A DNA stretch of 64,000 nucleotides from Vibrio artabrorum (GTDB lineage: Bacteria > Pseudomonadota > Gammaproteobacteria > Enterobacterales > Vibrionaceae). Both the position numbers and the translations under genes were made by a program. The stretch lies in NCBI RefSeq assembly GCF_024347295.1, contig NZ_AP025458.1, positions 682,001 through 746,000 on the forward strand. The letters are read 5' to 3'. Below, in pieces: positions 40,527 to 50,750 of this stretch (positions within the stretch are counted from its first letter, which is position 1; every line of letters starts with the position of its first letter). The notes under the pieces are model-generated. The model was not told the DNA's origin, did no database searches, and saw only the letters and a program-made list of their open reading frames with translations.

Positions 40527-41411
40527 TTAAAACAGCTTACTCGACCAACCGAGTTTGTTACGTAAGACGTGATAGTAGCTGTAGTCTTTAGGGTGGATCA
40601 GTTTGAGTACATTTGGGCTTTGGTAGATGTGAATCTCATCGCCGGGAGAAACTGGCAATGAAATTTGACCATCACAACTGACTTCCTGAGTTCCGCGGTT
40701 GTCCGGCGATACAATTAGCTTGATGTGACGCTTGCCATCCACCACAAGTGGTCGGCTTGAAAGGGTGTGCGGGAACATTGGCACTAAAGAGATAGCATTC
40801 AGGCTTGATGACAGAATAGGGCCGCCGCCAGAAAGTGAATAGGCGGTTGAACCTGTTGGGGTTGATACGATCAGGCCATCTGACCGTTGTGAGAAGGCGA
40901 AGCTGTCATCGATATACACTTCAAACTCGATCATGCGCGCGACTTGACCAGGGTGGAGCACGGCTTCATTGAGAGCCGCATTATGGCTTTTTATTTGGCC
41001 GTGACGATGTATCTCTGTTTCGAGTAGGAATCGCTCTTCTTCGACGAATTCTCCCTTAAGCACGTCGGTTAGCGCGCGCTGGAAGTTTTCAGGATTTAGG
41101 TCAGTTAGAAAGCCAAGGTTGCCTCGGTTAACACCAATCACTGAAATATCGAAACGTGACAAGATTCTCGCGGCACCGAGCATATTTCCATCGCCACCCA
41201 CCACAATCGCGAGATCAGCCCGTTTACCTAATTCAACTAGGCTGGAAAAATGTTCTTGTGGGATATCATTCAAAATAGCGGAGAGCCGGTCGTCCACAAA
41301 TACTTGATAACCCTCGGAACTTAACCACTGATAAAGCTCTCGGTGAGTCTGAATTGCTTGCTGATCTCGAGGTTTACCAATAATAGCGATGACTTCAAAT
41401 GGCTTTTTCAT
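40527..41411 (-). CDS. nadK: NAD kinase
   Basis: 294 residues, ATP-NAD kinase family. The GGDGN motif is at 72-76 (catalytic Asp74), followed by the NE/D and [16 protein letters not shown] block that binds NAD, and a beta-helical C-terminal domain. It makes NADP from NAD and ATP in the cytosol. It is divergent from grpE, as is common in gammaproteobacteria. Confidence 0.97.
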   Translation of the reverse strand: MKKPFEVIAIIGKPRDQQAIQTHRELYQWLSSEGYQVFVDDRLSAILNDIPQEHFSSLVELGKRADLAIVVGGDGNMLGAARILSRFDISVIGVNRGNLGFLTDLNPENFQRALTDVLKGEFVEEERFLLETEIHRHGQIKSHNAALNEAVLHPGQVARMIEFEVYIDDSFAFSQRSDGLIVSTPTGSTAYSLSGGGPILSSSLNAISLVPMFPHTLSSRPLVVDGKRHIKLIVSPDNRGTQEVSCDGQISLPVSPGDEIHIYQSPNVLKLIHPKDYSYYHVLRNKLGWSSKLF

Positions 41412-41432
41412 AACGTTTCCAAACGAATTAGG

Positions 41433-41460
41433 CTTGAATCAAAATTCTTCATCCCCATAA
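41433..41460 (+). promoter_or_regulatory. Sigma-32 (RpoH) promoter of grpE
   Basis: CTTGAAT (41433-41439), 13-bp spacer, CCCCATAA (41453-41460): a near-perfect heat-shock promoter, about 95 bp upstream of the grpE start. Confidence 0.9.
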
Positions 41461-41554
41461 TAAAGGCAAGTTGAACGTCTATGCGAGTGTTTTATATCAA
41501 TTTGGGGTGTAAACACACCTGTCACTGGCATTGAAAACGAATTCTGGAGAGATC

Positions 41555-42136
41555 ATGAGCAACGAAGAAAACAAAGTCACTGAAGCAGAGCTAGATCAAA
41601 TCATTGCAGAAGCAGAGAAAGTTGAAGAAGCTGAACTGAATGAAGAGTCTGTTGATGAGCAAGAAGCAAAAATTGCTCAACTAGAAGCAGCATTGCTTTC
41701 TAGCGAATCTAAAGTGAAAGAACAACAAGATTCTGTTCTTCGCGCAAAAGCTGAAGTTGAAAATATGCGTCGTCGCAGCGAGCAAGAAATTGACAAAGCG
41801 CGTAAATTCGCTTTGAACAAGTTTGCTGAAGGCCTGCTTCCTGTTATCGATAACCTTGAGCGCGCTATGCAAGCAGCAGACGCTGAGAATGAAGTGGTTA
41901 AGCCATTATACGAAGGTGTTGAACTTACGCATAAAACGTTCGTAGACACGGTTGCTAAGTTTGGTCTTAAAGAGATCAATCCTGAAGGTGAGGCGTTCAA
42001 CCCTGAATTCCACCAAGCAATGTCGATTCAAGAAAGCCCTGATCACGAATCAAACACGGTGATGTTCGTGATGCAAAAAGGCTACGAGCTAAATGGTCGT
42101 GTCGTTCGTCCTGCAATGGTTATGGTTGCTAAATAA
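41555..42136 (+). CDS. grpE: Nucleotide exchange factor GrpE
   Basis: 193 residues from ATG 41555 with RBS ggagag; the open frame extends eight codons upstream without reason. N-terminal acidic region and long paired coiled coil (about 40-110, [26 protein letters not shown]), then a four-helix bundle and the beta-wing head ([42 protein letters not shown]). It releases ADP from DnaK. It is separated from dnaKJ by a symporter gene. Confidence 0.98.
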   Translation: MSNEENKVTEAELDQIIAEAEKVEEAELNEESVDEQEAKIAQLEAALLSSESKVKEQQDSVLRAKAEVENMRRRSEQEIDKARKFALNKFAEGLLPVIDNLERAMQAADAENEVVKPLYEGVELTHKTFVDTVAKFGLKEINPEGEAFNPEFHQAMSIQESPDHESNTVMFVMQKGYELNGRVVRPAMVMVAK

Positions 42137-42225
42137 TTACGTATTACGTTGCCAAGTGATTGATTGGCGCATTGACTGAGTAAGTTGCTACGACAAAATA
42201 AATCACGGGTTTACGTAAAATAAAA

Positions 42226-42252
42226 AGAGAGGCATCGGCCTCTCTTTTTTTG
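42226..42252 (+). terminator. grpE terminator
   Basis: Stem agagaggc (42226-42233) / gcctctct (42238-42245) with a 4-nt atcg loop and a long T-run. Confidence 0.88.
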
Positions 42253-42524
42253 TGCCTATAGCTTGAGAGTCTATATAAATAAGCATCAAAATCGCATTGA
42301 GAATGTCATTATTTTTATTTTATCCAGATCAATAATTTGGAGCTTTATATTATGAAATTGGTTGTTAATGGCAATGTGTTTTAGTGTTGCGGTTGTAGTG
42401 TTTTTGTAAATAAGTGCTTTTAATTGTTACCTTTGTATGTAAGATTCACTGCGGTATGGCGATCTTAGTCGCACATATAACTATAAAAGTACAAATTTTA
42501 AACACAACAGACTGGAGAAGAACG
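42253..42524. other. Upstream region of the symporter gene
   Basis: About 270 bp, AT-rich, with several A/T runs and no ORF of value. It should contain the symporter promoter; I see no clear operator. A possible start 37 codons upstream of the chosen one (42414) lies in this stretch and is not favoured. Confidence 0.4.
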
Positions 42525-43796
42525 ATGGACAAATCGCTCTCAAGTAAGATTTTTGTAGGCTTGTTTACCGGCCTACTTATTGGTACTGCTATTCAGTACC
42601 TATTCAGCGGCATTGCTATTTTTGATACCTACTTACTCGGCACTGCTGAAGGGGCTGGTGGTATGTTCGTATCACTGATTAAGCTGCTCGTCGTACCTCT
42701 GGTATACGTATCTATTGTTTGCGGTATCGTTGAGCTCAAAGATATTCGTTCATTTGGTCGTCTTGGTGGTAAAACCTTTGGTCTTTACATTATTAATACC
42801 ATCATTGCGATTTCAGCCGCGCTAACGATTGGTCTCATTTTTCAACCGGGTGCGGGTGCGAATCTGGCGGGCACGGTTTCTGAAACCGTTGCGCTGACCA
42901 CAACAGAAACACCGGATATCTTCTCTCTGGTTGTGAATATCGTTCCTAGTAACCCTGTAGAAGCGTTCGCCAGCGGTGACATGCTGCAAATCATCTTTAT
43001 GGCAATTTTGACCGGTCTTGCGATTCAAGCGCTTGATTCTCGTGGTGGCCCAGCGATTAAGACCTTTAAGATGGCTAATGAAATCATGATGAAGCTTATC
43101 GGTTTGGTAATGAGCCTTGCACCTTACGGTGTATTCGCGCTGATGATTCAACTGGGTGCAACACTGGATGCAGACACGCTAATGTCAGTTGCTGGCTATG
43201 TGGCGCTTGTGGTTACTATGCTTGTGTTCTGGATTTTCTTCTTCTACCCAATGATGGTAGGGGCATTCACTCGCATTTCTCCAAAGCAGTTCTTACGTGC
43301 AACTCGTGAGCAGGTTCTATTTTCACTATCGACGGCAAGTTCGAATGCGACCATTCCAGTAACCATGCGTACGTTAACTGACAAATTGAACGTATCGAAG
43401 TCAGTGGCAGGTTTCGGGGTGCCACTTGGTGCAACCATGAACATGTCTGGTGTCTCTATCTATATCGCATTAGCAACGATGTTCGTAGCTAACGCCTTTG
43501 GTCAGCCAATCAATACTGCTGACATCTTCACTCTAGGTCTAACTATCTTGTTACTGTCTATCGGTGCTGGTGGTGTTCCTGGCGGTGGTGTTGTTATGGT
43601 CGGGGTTCTATTGCACCAACTAGGCTTGCCACCAGAAGGTCTAGCGATTGTGGCGGCTGTTGACCGTATTTGTGACATGTTCTGTACTTCTTCCAACGTT
43701 GTTGGTGATACTGCGGTTAACACTATCGTTGCGAAAACGGAAGGCGAAATTGGTAAAGAAGAAGTGGAAGTAGAAGCGAAACCAGTAGAAGCTTAA
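42525..43796 (+). CDS. Dicarboxylate/amino-acid:cation symporter (DAACS, GltP-type)
   Basis: 423 residues from ATG 42525 with RBS ggagaag. Eight membrane helices and two re-entrant loops of the SDF family. The signatures are clear: serine-rich hairpin FSLSTASSNATIPVTMRTL, NMSGVSIYIALATMFVANAFG in helix 7 (NMxG), GAGGVPGGGVVMV hairpin and DRICDMFCTSSNVVGDTAVN in helix 8 (the Asp that binds the substrate amino group is within). It takes up glutamate, aspartate or a dicarboxylate with Na+ or H+. The Na+ site motif NMxG favours Na+ coupling. Confidence 0.92.
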   Translation: MDKSLSSKIFVGLFTGLLIGTAIQYLFSGIAIFDTYLLGTAEGAGGMFVSLIKLLVVPLVYVSIVCGIVELKDIRSFGRLGGKTFGLYIINTIIAISAALTIGLIFQPGAGANLAGTVSETVALTTTETPDIFSLVVNIVPSNPVEAFASGDMLQIIFMAILTGLAIQALDSRGGPAIKTFKMANEIMMKLIGLVMSLAPYGVFALMIQLGATLDADTLMSVAGYVALVVTMLVFWIFFFYPMMVGAFTRISPKQFLRATREQVLFSLSTASSNATIPVTMRTLTDKLNVSKSVAGFGVPLGATMNMSGVSIYIALATMFVANAFGQPINTADIFTLGLTILLLSIGAGGVPGGGVVMVGVLLHQLGLPPEGLAIVAAVDRICDMFCTSSNVVGDTAVNTIVAKTEGEIGKEEVEVEAKPVEA

Positions 43797-43816
43797 TCTT
43801 CAAACTATCCAAAGCT

Positions 43817-43845
43817 AAAAGCGAGCCCAAGGGTTCGCTTTTTGT
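43817..43845 (+). terminator. Symporter terminator
   Basis: Stem aaagcgagccc / ggttcgcttt around a short aag loop, followed by TTGTTTT. Confidence 0.8.
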
Positions 43846-43860
43846 TTTAAACGACTTATA

Positions 43861-43970
43861 GGTCATTCCATAGAGCGAAGAATGAGCGAGTAGGGAATCT
43901 CTAAAAATTATCTATATTGCTGTTTGAGATCCCCAACTCGTTCGTGCCTCGCTCTTGAGGATGAAAGATA
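43861..43970. repeat. Solitary unit of the palindromic repeat family
   Basis: gtcattccatagagcgaagaatgagcgagtagggaatct (43862 onwards) and gagatccccaactcgttcgtgcctcgctcttgaggatga (about 43927-43965) are the left and right arms of the repeat at 39219-40070, with a different 25-nt loop (ctaaaaattatctatattgctgttt). This shows the arms are conserved at a site 3.8 kb away while the loop and inter-unit spacer are not. Confidence 0.85.
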
Positions 43971-44055
43971 ACTTCGAGAGTGAGGTTGAAATGCACCTAG
44001 GTGCAATTTAGTCGCATTTCCCGACAATCTTTTTTCATTTTTTTTCAATCTTTCC

Positions 44056-44083
44056 CTTGAAAAGCCATTTGCCGCCCTTATCT
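44056..44083 (+). promoter_or_regulatory. Sigma-32 promoter of dnaK
   Basis: CTTGAAA (44056-44062), then 12 or 13 bp and CCCTTATCT (44075-44083), a good RpoH match in the -35 and a fair one in the -10. It lies 128 bp upstream of dnaK. Confidence 0.75.
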
Positions 44084-44210
44084 ATGGTGCATACGAAAGC
44101 AAATTACATTTGCACTTTAATTTTGTGTATTAGGGTTGATTCCCTGATTACCACCCCCACATATGTGGGTATAGCAAAAACTTAATAGAAAATATTTCGG
44201 AGATGGCCTG

Positions 44211-46124
44211 ATGGGTAAAATCATTGGTATTGATTTAGGTACTACTAACTCTTGTGTTGCTGTTCTTGACGGCGACAAACCACGCGTAATTGAAAATGCT
44301 GAAGGCGAACGCACAACTGCATCAGTAATCGCATACACAGAAGGCGAAACGCTAGTTGGTCAACCTGCGAAACGTCAAGCTGTTACTAACCCTCAAAACA
44401 CACTATTCGCTATCAAGCGTCTAATCGGTCGTCGTTTTGAAGATGAAGAAGTTCAACGCGATATCGAAATCATGCCTTTCAACATCATTAAGGCTGATAA
44501 CGGTGATGCATGGGTTGAAGCGCAAGGCCAAAAAATGGCTGCTCCTCAAGTATCTGCTGAAGTTCTTAAAAAGATGAAGAAAACAGCTGAAGACTTCCTA
44601 GGCGAAGAAGTAACTGGCGCAGTAGTAACGGTTCCTGCTTACTTTAACGATGCTCAACGTCAAGCAACTAAAGATGCTGGCCGTATCGCTGGTCTAGATG
44701 TTAAACGTATCATCAACGAACCAACTGCTGCTGCTCTAGCTTACGGTCTAGACAAGCAAGGTGGTGATCGCACTATCGCTGTATACGACCTTGGTGGTGG
44801 TACATTCGATATCTCTATCATCGAAATCGATGAAGTAGAAGGCGAGAAGACTTTCGAAGTTCTTTCAACTAACGGTGACACTCACCTTGGTGGTGAAGAT
44901 TTCGATAACCGCATGATCAACTACCTAGTTGATGAGTTCAAGAAAGAGCAAGGTATCGACCTTAAAACTGATCCACTAGCAATGCAGCGTGTGAAAGAAG
45001 CAGCAGAAAAAGCGAAAATCGAGCTTTCTTCTACTACTCAAACTGACGTAAACCTACCTTACGTTACGGCTGATGCGACTGGTCCTAAGCACATGAACAT
45101 CAAAGTGACTCGTGCGAAGCTTGAGTCTCTAGTTGAAGACCTAGTTCAACGTTCTCTTGAGCCATTAAAAGTAGCTCTAGCAGATGCTGACCTATCTGTA
45201 GGCGAAATCACTGACGTTATCCTAGTTGGTGGTCAGACTCGTATGCCTATGGTTCAAGCTAAAGTAACTGAATTTTTCGGTAAAGAGCCACGTAAAGACG
45301 TGAACCCTGACGAAGCTGTTGCAATGGGTGCGGCTGTTCAAGGTGGTGTACTAGCGGGTGACGTTAAAGACGTTCTACTACTAGACGTTACTCCTCTATC
45401 TTTCGGTATCGAAACGATGGGCGGCGTGATGACTAAGCTTATCGAGAAAAACACAACTATCCCTACTAAAGCGGATCAAGTGTTCTCTACAGCTGAAGAC
45501 AACCAAAACGCAGTAACTATCCACGTTCTTCAAGGTGAGCGTAAGCAAGCGACTTACAACAAGTCTCTTGGTCAGTTCAACCTAGAAGGTATCCAACCAG
45601 CACCACGTGGCATGCCACAAATCGAAGTAACATTCGACCTAGATGCTGATGGTATCCTGAATGTATCTGCTAAAGATAAAGCGACGGGTAAAGAGCAGAA
45701 GATCACTATCCAAGCATCAGGCGGCCTGTCTGAGGAAGAGATCGAAGCAATGGTACAAGAAGCAGAAGCTAACAAAGAAGCGGACAAAAAGTTCGAAGAG
45801 CTAGTAACTGCACGTAACCAAGCTGACCAAATGATTCACGGTACTCGTAAGCAAGTAGAAGAAGCTGGTGAAGCTCTACCTGCAGACGAGAAAGAGAAGA
45901 TCGAAGCGGCTATTACGGCACTAGAAGAAGTTAAGTCTGGTAACGACAAAGAAGCTATCGACGCTAAAGTTCAAGAACTTATGCAAGCCGCTCAAAAGCT
46001 AATGGAAATTGCTCAACAACAAGCTCAAGCACAGCAAGCTGGCGCTGAAGCGGGTGAGCAACCTAAGCAAGACGACGACGTTGTTGACGCTGAGTTTGAA
46101 GAAGTTAAAGACGACAAAAAATAA
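44211..46124 (+). CDS. dnaK: Chaperone DnaK (Hsp70)
   Basis: 637 residues. The ATPase domain starts [17 protein letters not shown] with phosphate-binding [15 protein letters not shown] and [10 protein letters not shown]; the linker DVLLLDVTP follows at about 388, then the beta-sandwich substrate domain and a helical lid ending in a Gln/Ala-rich tail and the EEVKDDKK end. It folds and disaggregates proteins with DnaJ and GrpE. RBS cggag. Confidence 0.99.
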   Translation: MGKIIGIDLGTTNSCVAVLDGDKPRVIENAEGERTTASVIAYTEGETLVGQPAKRQAVTNPQNTLFAIKRLIGRRFEDEEVQRDIEIMPFNIIKADNGDAWVEAQGQKMAAPQVSAEVLKKMKKTAEDFLGEEVTGAVVTVPAYFNDAQRQATKDAGRIAGLDVKRIINEPTAAALAYGLDKQGGDRTIAVYDLGGGTFDISIIEIDEVEGEKTFEVLSTNGDTHLGGEDFDNRMINYLVDEFKKEQGIDLKTDPLAMQRVKEAAEKAKIELSSTTQTDVNLPYVTADATGPKHMNIKVTRAKLESLVEDLVQRSLEPLKVALADADLSVGEITDVILVGGQTRMPMVQAKVTEFFGKEPRKDVNPDEAVAMGAAVQGGVLAGDVKDVLLLDVTPLSFGIETMGGVMTKLIEKNTTIPTKADQVFSTAEDNQNAVTIHVLQGERKQATYNKSLGQFNLEGIQPAPRGMPQIEVTFDLDADGILNVSAKDKATGKEQKITIQASGGLSEEEIEAMVQEAEANKEADKKFEELVTARNQADQMIHGTRKQVEEAGEALPADEKEKIEAAITALEEVKSGNDKEAIDAKVQELMQAAQKLMEIAQQQAQAQQAGAEAGEQPKQDDDVVDAEFEEVKDDKK

Positions 46125-46243
46125 TTTCGTTGCAGAGTAGCCTAATTTCGTTGTCGGAAGTGCTCACCTACTAACGTAGGCTCCGCGCTTCCACTTAGGA
46201 CTCAAGCTATCTGCTTAGAAATTTGTCTCAAAGACTTATTAAT

Positions 46244-46275
46244 ACGGGCGTCAGAGGTAACTCTCACGCCCGTAA
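46244..46275 (+). terminator. Hairpin between dnaK and dnaJ
   Basis: acgggcgt (46244 area) pairs with acgcccgt across a cagaggtaactctc loop that can itself pair; it is followed by aaattt. It may reduce read-through from dnaK to dnaJ and so help to set their ratio. The 280-bp gap has no other recognised feature. Confidence 0.45.
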
Positions 46276-46408
46276 ATTTGTATTTAGACTTGTCGATCTA
46301 GATAATAGCTTTATTCGGTGATTCAGCCGGCAGAACTTTTATCTAGATTGATACACAGACTACTGAAGTGATCATTCGGTAGTAGCAATTATTTTGGTGA
46401 CCAAGAAC

Positions 46409-47551
46409 ATGTCAAAACGTGATTTTTACGAAGTATTAGGCGTAAGCCGCGATGCATCAGAGCGCGATATTAAAAAAGCGTACAAACGCTTAGCGATGAA
46501 GTTTCACCCGGATCGTAACCAAGGTGACGATATCTCAGCCGATAAGTTTAAAGAAGTAAAAGTAGCGTACGAGACCTTAACCGATCCTCAAAAGAAAGCT
46601 GCTTATGACCAGTACGGTCACGCTGCTTTTGAACAAGGCGGTATGGGCGGCGGTGGTTTTGGCGGCGGCCAAGGTGATTTTGGCGATATTTTCGGTGACG
46701 TATTTGGTGACATCTTCGGCGGCGGTCGTCGAGGTGGTGGTCAAGCGCGTGCACAACGTGGTTCCGATTTACGTTACAACATGGAACTGACGCTAGAAGA
46801 AGCGGTTCGTGGTGTTTCTAAAGAGATCGAAGTACCAACACTGGTTGAGTGTGATATTTGTGATGGTAGCGGCGCGAAGAAAGGTTCTTCTGCGCAAACT
46901 TGTGGCACTTGTCATGGCCATGGTCAAGTACAAATGCGTCAAGGTTTCTTCGCGGTTCAACAGACTTGTCCTACTTGTAACGGTAAAGGCAAGATCATCA
47001 AGGACCCATGTAACTCTTGTCACGGTCAAGGTCGTAAACAGAAAACCAAAACACTTAACGTTAAGATCCCAGCAGGTGTTGATACTGGTGATCGCATTCG
47101 TCTATCTGGCGAAGGCGAAGCCGGTGAACATGGCGCACCAGCAGGCGACCTATACGTACAAGTACATGTAAAAGAGCACAACATCTTTGAACGTGACGGT
47201 AACAACCTTTACTGTGAAGTGCCTGTCAGCTTCTCTATGGCAGCTTTGGGCGGTGAAGTGGAAGTTCCAACCCTGGATGGTCGCGTGAACCTTAAAGTGC
47301 CAGAAGAGACACAAACGGGCCGTATGTTCCGTATGCGTGGCAAAGGCGTGAAAGGTGTTCGTGGCGGTGGTGTGGGTGACTTAATCGTTAAGCTAGTGGT
47401 TGAAACACCGGTTAAGCTAAGCTCTCGTCAAAAAGAGCTACTGCGTGAATTTGAAGATACCTGTGGTGGTGAAGCGGCAAGCAAGCATAAGCCAAAGTCT
47501 GAAGGCTTCTTCAGCGGTGTTAAAAACTTCTTCGATGACCTAACTAAGTAA
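46409..47551 (+). CDS. dnaJ: Co-chaperone DnaJ (Hsp40)
   Basis: 380 residues from ATG 46409 ([11 protein letters not shown]). J domain with the HPD triad (FHPDRNQG, about residue 32), Gly/Phe-rich linker (about 75-115), four CxxCxGxG zinc repeats ([32 protein letters not shown]; about 145-205), then the two C-terminal beta domains. A type I Hsp40 that stimulates DnaK. Confidence 0.99.
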   Translation: MSKRDFYEVLGVSRDASERDIKKAYKRLAMKFHPDRNQGDDISADKFKEVKVAYETLTDPQKKAAYDQYGHAAFEQGGMGGGGFGGGQGDFGDIFGDVFGDIFGGGRRGGGQARAQRGSDLRYNMELTLEEAVRGVSKEIEVPTLVECDICDGSGAKKGSSAQTCGTCHGHGQVQMRQGFFAVQQTCPTCNGKGKIIKDPCNSCHGQGRKQKTKTLNVKIPAGVDTGDRIRLSGEGEAGEHGAPAGDLYVQVHVKEHNIFERDGNNLYCEVPVSFSMAALGGEVEVPTLDGRVNLKVPEETQTGRMFRMRGKGVKGVRGGGVGDLIVKLVVETPVKLSSRQKELLREFEDTCGGEAASKHKPKSEGFFSGVKNFFDDLTK

Positions 47552-47608
47552 TCAATGCAGTACTTGGTAACTCGTTAAGCTAATTCTTAGAGTTATTGAT
47601 AACATTAG

Positions 47609-47637
47609 AAAGCCTGCTCATGTAGCAGGCTTTTTTG
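47609..47637 (+). terminator. dnaJ terminator
   Basis: Stem aagcctgct (47610-47618) / agcaggctt (47624-47632), catgt loop, then a T-run. Confidence 0.85.
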
Positions 47638-47759
47638 TGTCTATAGATTAGAGAACAACAAGATTAGAGAACAAGATGACGAGAGAAAAAGGGGTTTAAA
47701 GCATAAAGAACGGAGATTATTGTAGATAAGATCTCACGTCTTTTTGATGGTTTGGCTCG

Positions 47760-48191
47760 TTACCTCCAACACGCTTCTGGTTGTGACATACCTGAGTGGT
47801 GTAATTCCAAAATATCGGTGTTTGAATCTAAGCAGTTATCTTTGGTTTGTGGTGAAAGTGGTTCAGCCTGAATCGAATAGGTGGTGCTACTCGCCGAGAT
47901 CGCAAGTGTGTATCGGCGAGTATCAGTCGCGCAAAACAAGCATGTCCCGCCTGAAATTATATTCGCTGCTGCCGATGCGTAACTTCCCGAATATAAGGTT
48001 TCTATCTCTAATTGAATTTTTGTCATGTCAGCTAACGCGGTAACTCGGTGTGCCTTGATAACATGGCTAGTATAGCTTGGATACGCAATGGCACCGAGTA
48101 TCCCTACGATGATGACGGCGATCAATAATTCGATCAATGTCATTCCTTTCATACTTAAGTTGTTGTTGTTGCATTTCTTTATTCGAATCAT
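47760..48191 (-). CDS. Type IV minor pilin, PilE-like
   Basis: 143 residues from ATG 48191; the open frame extends 17 codons further. A polar leader (MIRIKKCNNNNLSMKG) precedes the class III cleavage site G/MTLIELLIAVIIVGILGAIAYPSY, with Glu5 of the mature pilin. A short globular head has a C-terminal disulphide pair (DNCLDSN...EACWR) and an extra CLFC motif. In V. cholerae a pilE-like gene occupies this exact place between dnaJ and a divergent minor-pilin operon that serves the DNA-uptake pilus. Confidence 0.9.
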   Translation of the reverse strand: MIRIKKCNNNNLSMKGMTLIELLIAVIIVGILGAIAYPSYTSHVIKAHRVTALADMTKIQLEIETLYSGSYASAAANIISGGTCLFCATDTRRYTLAISASSTTYSIQAEPLSPQTKDNCLDSNTDILELHHSGMSQPEACWR

Positions 48192-48293
48192 CGCGAGTAG
48201 TTTCCTTTCATCACTCTGTCTATTTTTCTCTGGTGATAGCATCAGAGCAAGACTAAATACGGTTACGCATTGGATTACATAGGAATTTGGGAA

Positions 48294-48800
48294 ATGACTC
48301 GCGGGTTTACTTTATTAGAGCTGTTAATCACGGTATTGGTGTTATCGATACTGATCGTTGCGGCTGCCCCGAGTTTTAGTTCGGTAACTGAAACCGTCAA
48401 GATGCAGCGACTCGCGGGTGAGTTGAATGGTTTTCTTATTCAGGCCAAGTCTGAATCGGTCAACAGGAATCAAGATCTGTGGGTGCATTTCTCTATGGAA
48501 AAGAACACGGTGCAATCAACCGGAGAGTGGACGGTTTGGTTAAAGCCTACCGAGGATCTTTCTGGTGAAACTTTATTGGTGTTGTCGGGTAAGCCGTTTC
48601 GTGATGTTTCTTTTTCTCACAACTACACCGGAGAGCGCATCTCTTTTGAGAGTGTTAGAGGAAGGCCAAGCAGAGGGACGATTTATCTCTTTCCGAATGG
48701 CGCATCAAACGATCGACTGCTGATCAAGTTATCTAGCCCTCCGGGGCGAATTAAGGTTTGCGGCGAATCGAGTGCGCAGTATGGCTATGATGCGTGTTAA
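48294..48800 (+). CDS. Minor pseudopilin, FimT/GspH-type
   Basis: 168 residues from ATG 48294 (MTRG/FTLLELLITVLVLSILIVAAAPSF): a very short leader, Glu5 present. The GspH/FimT domain spans about 40-165 with a closing Cys (VCGESSAQYGYDAC). FimT-type proteins help to initiate type IV pili and in some bacteria bind DNA for uptake. It is the first gene of the plus-strand minor pilin operon. Confidence 0.88.
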   Translation: MTRGFTLLELLITVLVLSILIVAAAPSFSSVTETVKMQRLAGELNGFLIQAKSESVNRNQDLWVHFSMEKNTVQSTGEWTVWLKPTEDLSGETLLVLSGKPFRDVSFSHNYTGERISFESVRGRPSRGTIYLFPNGASNDRLLIKLSSPPGRIKVCGESSAQYGYDAC

Positions 48801-49413
48801 GGCGATAGCGGTCGCGCCTAGCAAACAACAAGGTGCATCATTGATTGAATTGATGGTGGCTGCTGTGATTGGCGTGTTCGCCATTTCGATCATTGGCAGT
48901 GTGTTCATCACTGGGCAGAGAATAGCCAAAGATAAGGGGATTGAATTATTACTGCTGCAAAACCTCACCAGTACCATGCAGGTCATGAAGGAAGATATCC
49001 AACGAGCGGGCTATGATGGTTCAAACGGTCATTCAATCAAGTTGTCCGGTGCAAGTCATACCATCCAAGTGAGTGGCGGTAGTGCGGTAGGTTTTGTCTA
49101 TTACCGTGAAGGTTCTAGCAGCAATAAAAATTACCGGAATATCGTTTATCAAAAAAAGGGCACTAAGCTGCAAATATGTGAAAAAGGCACACAGGTTTCA
49201 GCTGGTCTTCCTTCTTTCAATGAAGTCACCGGGTGTTATTCGTTGTTTGATGACAGTCTCATCGAAGTGGATGAACTCGATATCCACTCGCAGGTATTAG
49301 AGAAAAATGCGATTAAAACAACACTCACAGAGATCAGTATTGCGGCTTCAATTCCAACCGCAGGTGTCTCCAAATCGATTTCAGTGACGGTTAAACAAAG
49401 GAACTGGCAATGA
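48781..49413 (+). CDS. Minor pseudopilin, PilW-type
   Basis: 210 residues from ATG 48781; it overlaps the preceding gene by 20 bp. The leader ends KQQG/ASLIELMVAAVIGVFAISIIGSVFI (Ala in place of Phe/Met at +1, Glu5 present), then a beta-rich head with single Cys pairs (ICEKGTQ, TGCYS). PilW/ComB-like. Another in-frame GTG at 48772 is possible. Confidence 0.82.
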   Translation: MAMMRVKAIAVAPSKQQGASLIELMVAAVIGVFAISIIGSVFITGQRIAKDKGIELLLLQNLTSTMQVMKEDIQRAGYDGSNGHSIKLSGASHTIQVSGGSAVGFVYYREGSSSNKNYRNIVYQKKGTKLQICEKGTQVSAGLPSFNEVTGCYSLFDDSLIEVDELDIHSQVLEKNAIKTTLTEISIAASIPTAGVSKSISVTVKQRNWQ

Positions 49414-50750
49414 TGACCTTCACAAAACAGTGTGGTGTAGTGACGTTATTGATTACGTCGGTGCTTTTAATGGCGGCTTTAGTGGTGACGTTAGGCACGT
49501 ACCGTAGTGTTTTTCATCAAATTAAAGTGGCTCAAAATGAGGTGGAAGGGCGTAAAGCTCATTGGTTAGCTGAAGGTGGTTTAGAGTGTACTTATTCCTA
49601 TTTACGGGAACTTGATAAAACCATTTTAGAGATCAAAGAGGCCAGTACACGCCCAGCCCACTTTTCAGATTGGTGCTCCCCTTATGATAATCAACCCCAA
49701 ATCACCATCTCTGATAGTGTGACGGCTAAGGCTTATATCGTGAGATCGTCGAAGAGGACACAATCACTTTATAAGACAATAAAAGAAACCTCTCAGCTAG
49801 GCCGTGGGGCTATCCAGTCGACAGGCCCTATTGAACTCATTGGCACTCTGAGTCTGAAACCTACAGTAAAGGAAGAACCGATCAGAGGTAATGAATATGA
49901 ATGCGTGAGTGTTACTTTTGCTGATCTTTTAACTTATCAATACGATTCTGTACATGGTGATTCAGGGCAATCGTTAGGATTAGAAGTCCTTGATCCAAGT
50001 GCGGATGGTCCGTTCTCTGGTTTTGATGGTGTGTGTGATAGCGACTATAAAACAGCGATCCCTAAAGCCAGTTCGGGAAGTCGTTATTCAATCTATGCTC
50101 CTGATTCCTATCAAGGAACCAATCCGCCGCCGTTCAAAAAAGACTTTAATCCTGATCCGAATATGAACCCGTTTTATACCTTCTTTGGTATGGCTAAGAC
50201 GGATCAAAATATTGTGGACCTTTCTCAAGATACTGAACTCTTTAAACACACCATATTGACTAACGCGACAGACTGCGCAACGGAAATTATGGATCACTTT
50301 ACTTTGGGACAAACCCAAGGTCTGTGGATTGAAGGTAATTGCTATGTTGATACCGCGGTTGTCGCGACAAACAATCAATCACAGCTGTTGGTGATTCAAG
50401 ATGGTGCGCTCGCGTTGAGGGGGGCGATGACATACAACGGTGTGATTTATCATTTGGTCGATTATCAAAAGAGCCATGTTAAAACTCGTATCGATAACTT
50501 CTGGAAGACCCTTGCTGCTCCGAACGTATTCGCGCCTTTTATCAAAGACATCGACGACGCCAGTGTGGTTAAAAAAAGTGTCGGGATTCAATTTGCTTCT
50601 GGTTTACCTTCCGGTGGCCTTATCTTTGATTCGCCACAGGGGGTAACGACCATTGTGGGTGACATGGATTTGGATTTTCGTGCTGAGTCTAATCCAAGTG
50701 ACCCACCTTCGAGTTATCAATGGAAGCGAGGATCATGGAATGATTTTTAA
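49410..50750 (+). CDS. Large PilX-position minor pilin-like protein
   Basis: 446 residues, coupled to the previous gene by ATGA (49410). The N-terminus (KQCG/VVTLLITSVLLMAALVVTLGTYRSVFHQIKVAQNEVEGRKAHWLAEGGLE) has a pilin-like cleavage point and hydrophobic helix, but mature position 5 is Leu rather than Glu, as in PilX/GspK-type tip proteins. The rest is a large extracellular domain with eight or so Cys and no recognised fold. The lack of Glu5 suggests it caps the pilus tip complex. It matches the large third gene of the V. cholerae operon in position. Confidence 0.75.
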   Translation: MMTFTKQCGVVTLLITSVLLMAALVVTLGTYRSVFHQIKVAQNEVEGRKAHWLAEGGLECTYSYLRELDKTILEIKEASTRPAHFSDWCSPYDNQPQITISDSVTAKAYIVRSSKRTQSLYKTIKETSQLGRGAIQSTGPIELIGTLSLKPTVKEEPIRGNEYECVSVTFADLLTYQYDSVHGDSGQSLGLEVLDPSADGPFSGFDGVCDSDYKTAIPKASSGSRYSIYAPDSYQGTNPPPFKKDFNPDPNMNPFYTFFGMAKTDQNIVDLSQDTELFKHTILTNATDCATEIMDHFTLGQTQGLWIEGNCYVDTAVVATNNQSQLLVIQDGALALRGAMTYNGVIYHLVDYQKSHVKTRIDNFWKTLAAPNVFAPFIKDIDDASVVKKSVGIQFASGLPSGGLIFDSPQGVTTIVGDMDLDFRAESNPSDPPSSYQWKRGSWNDF

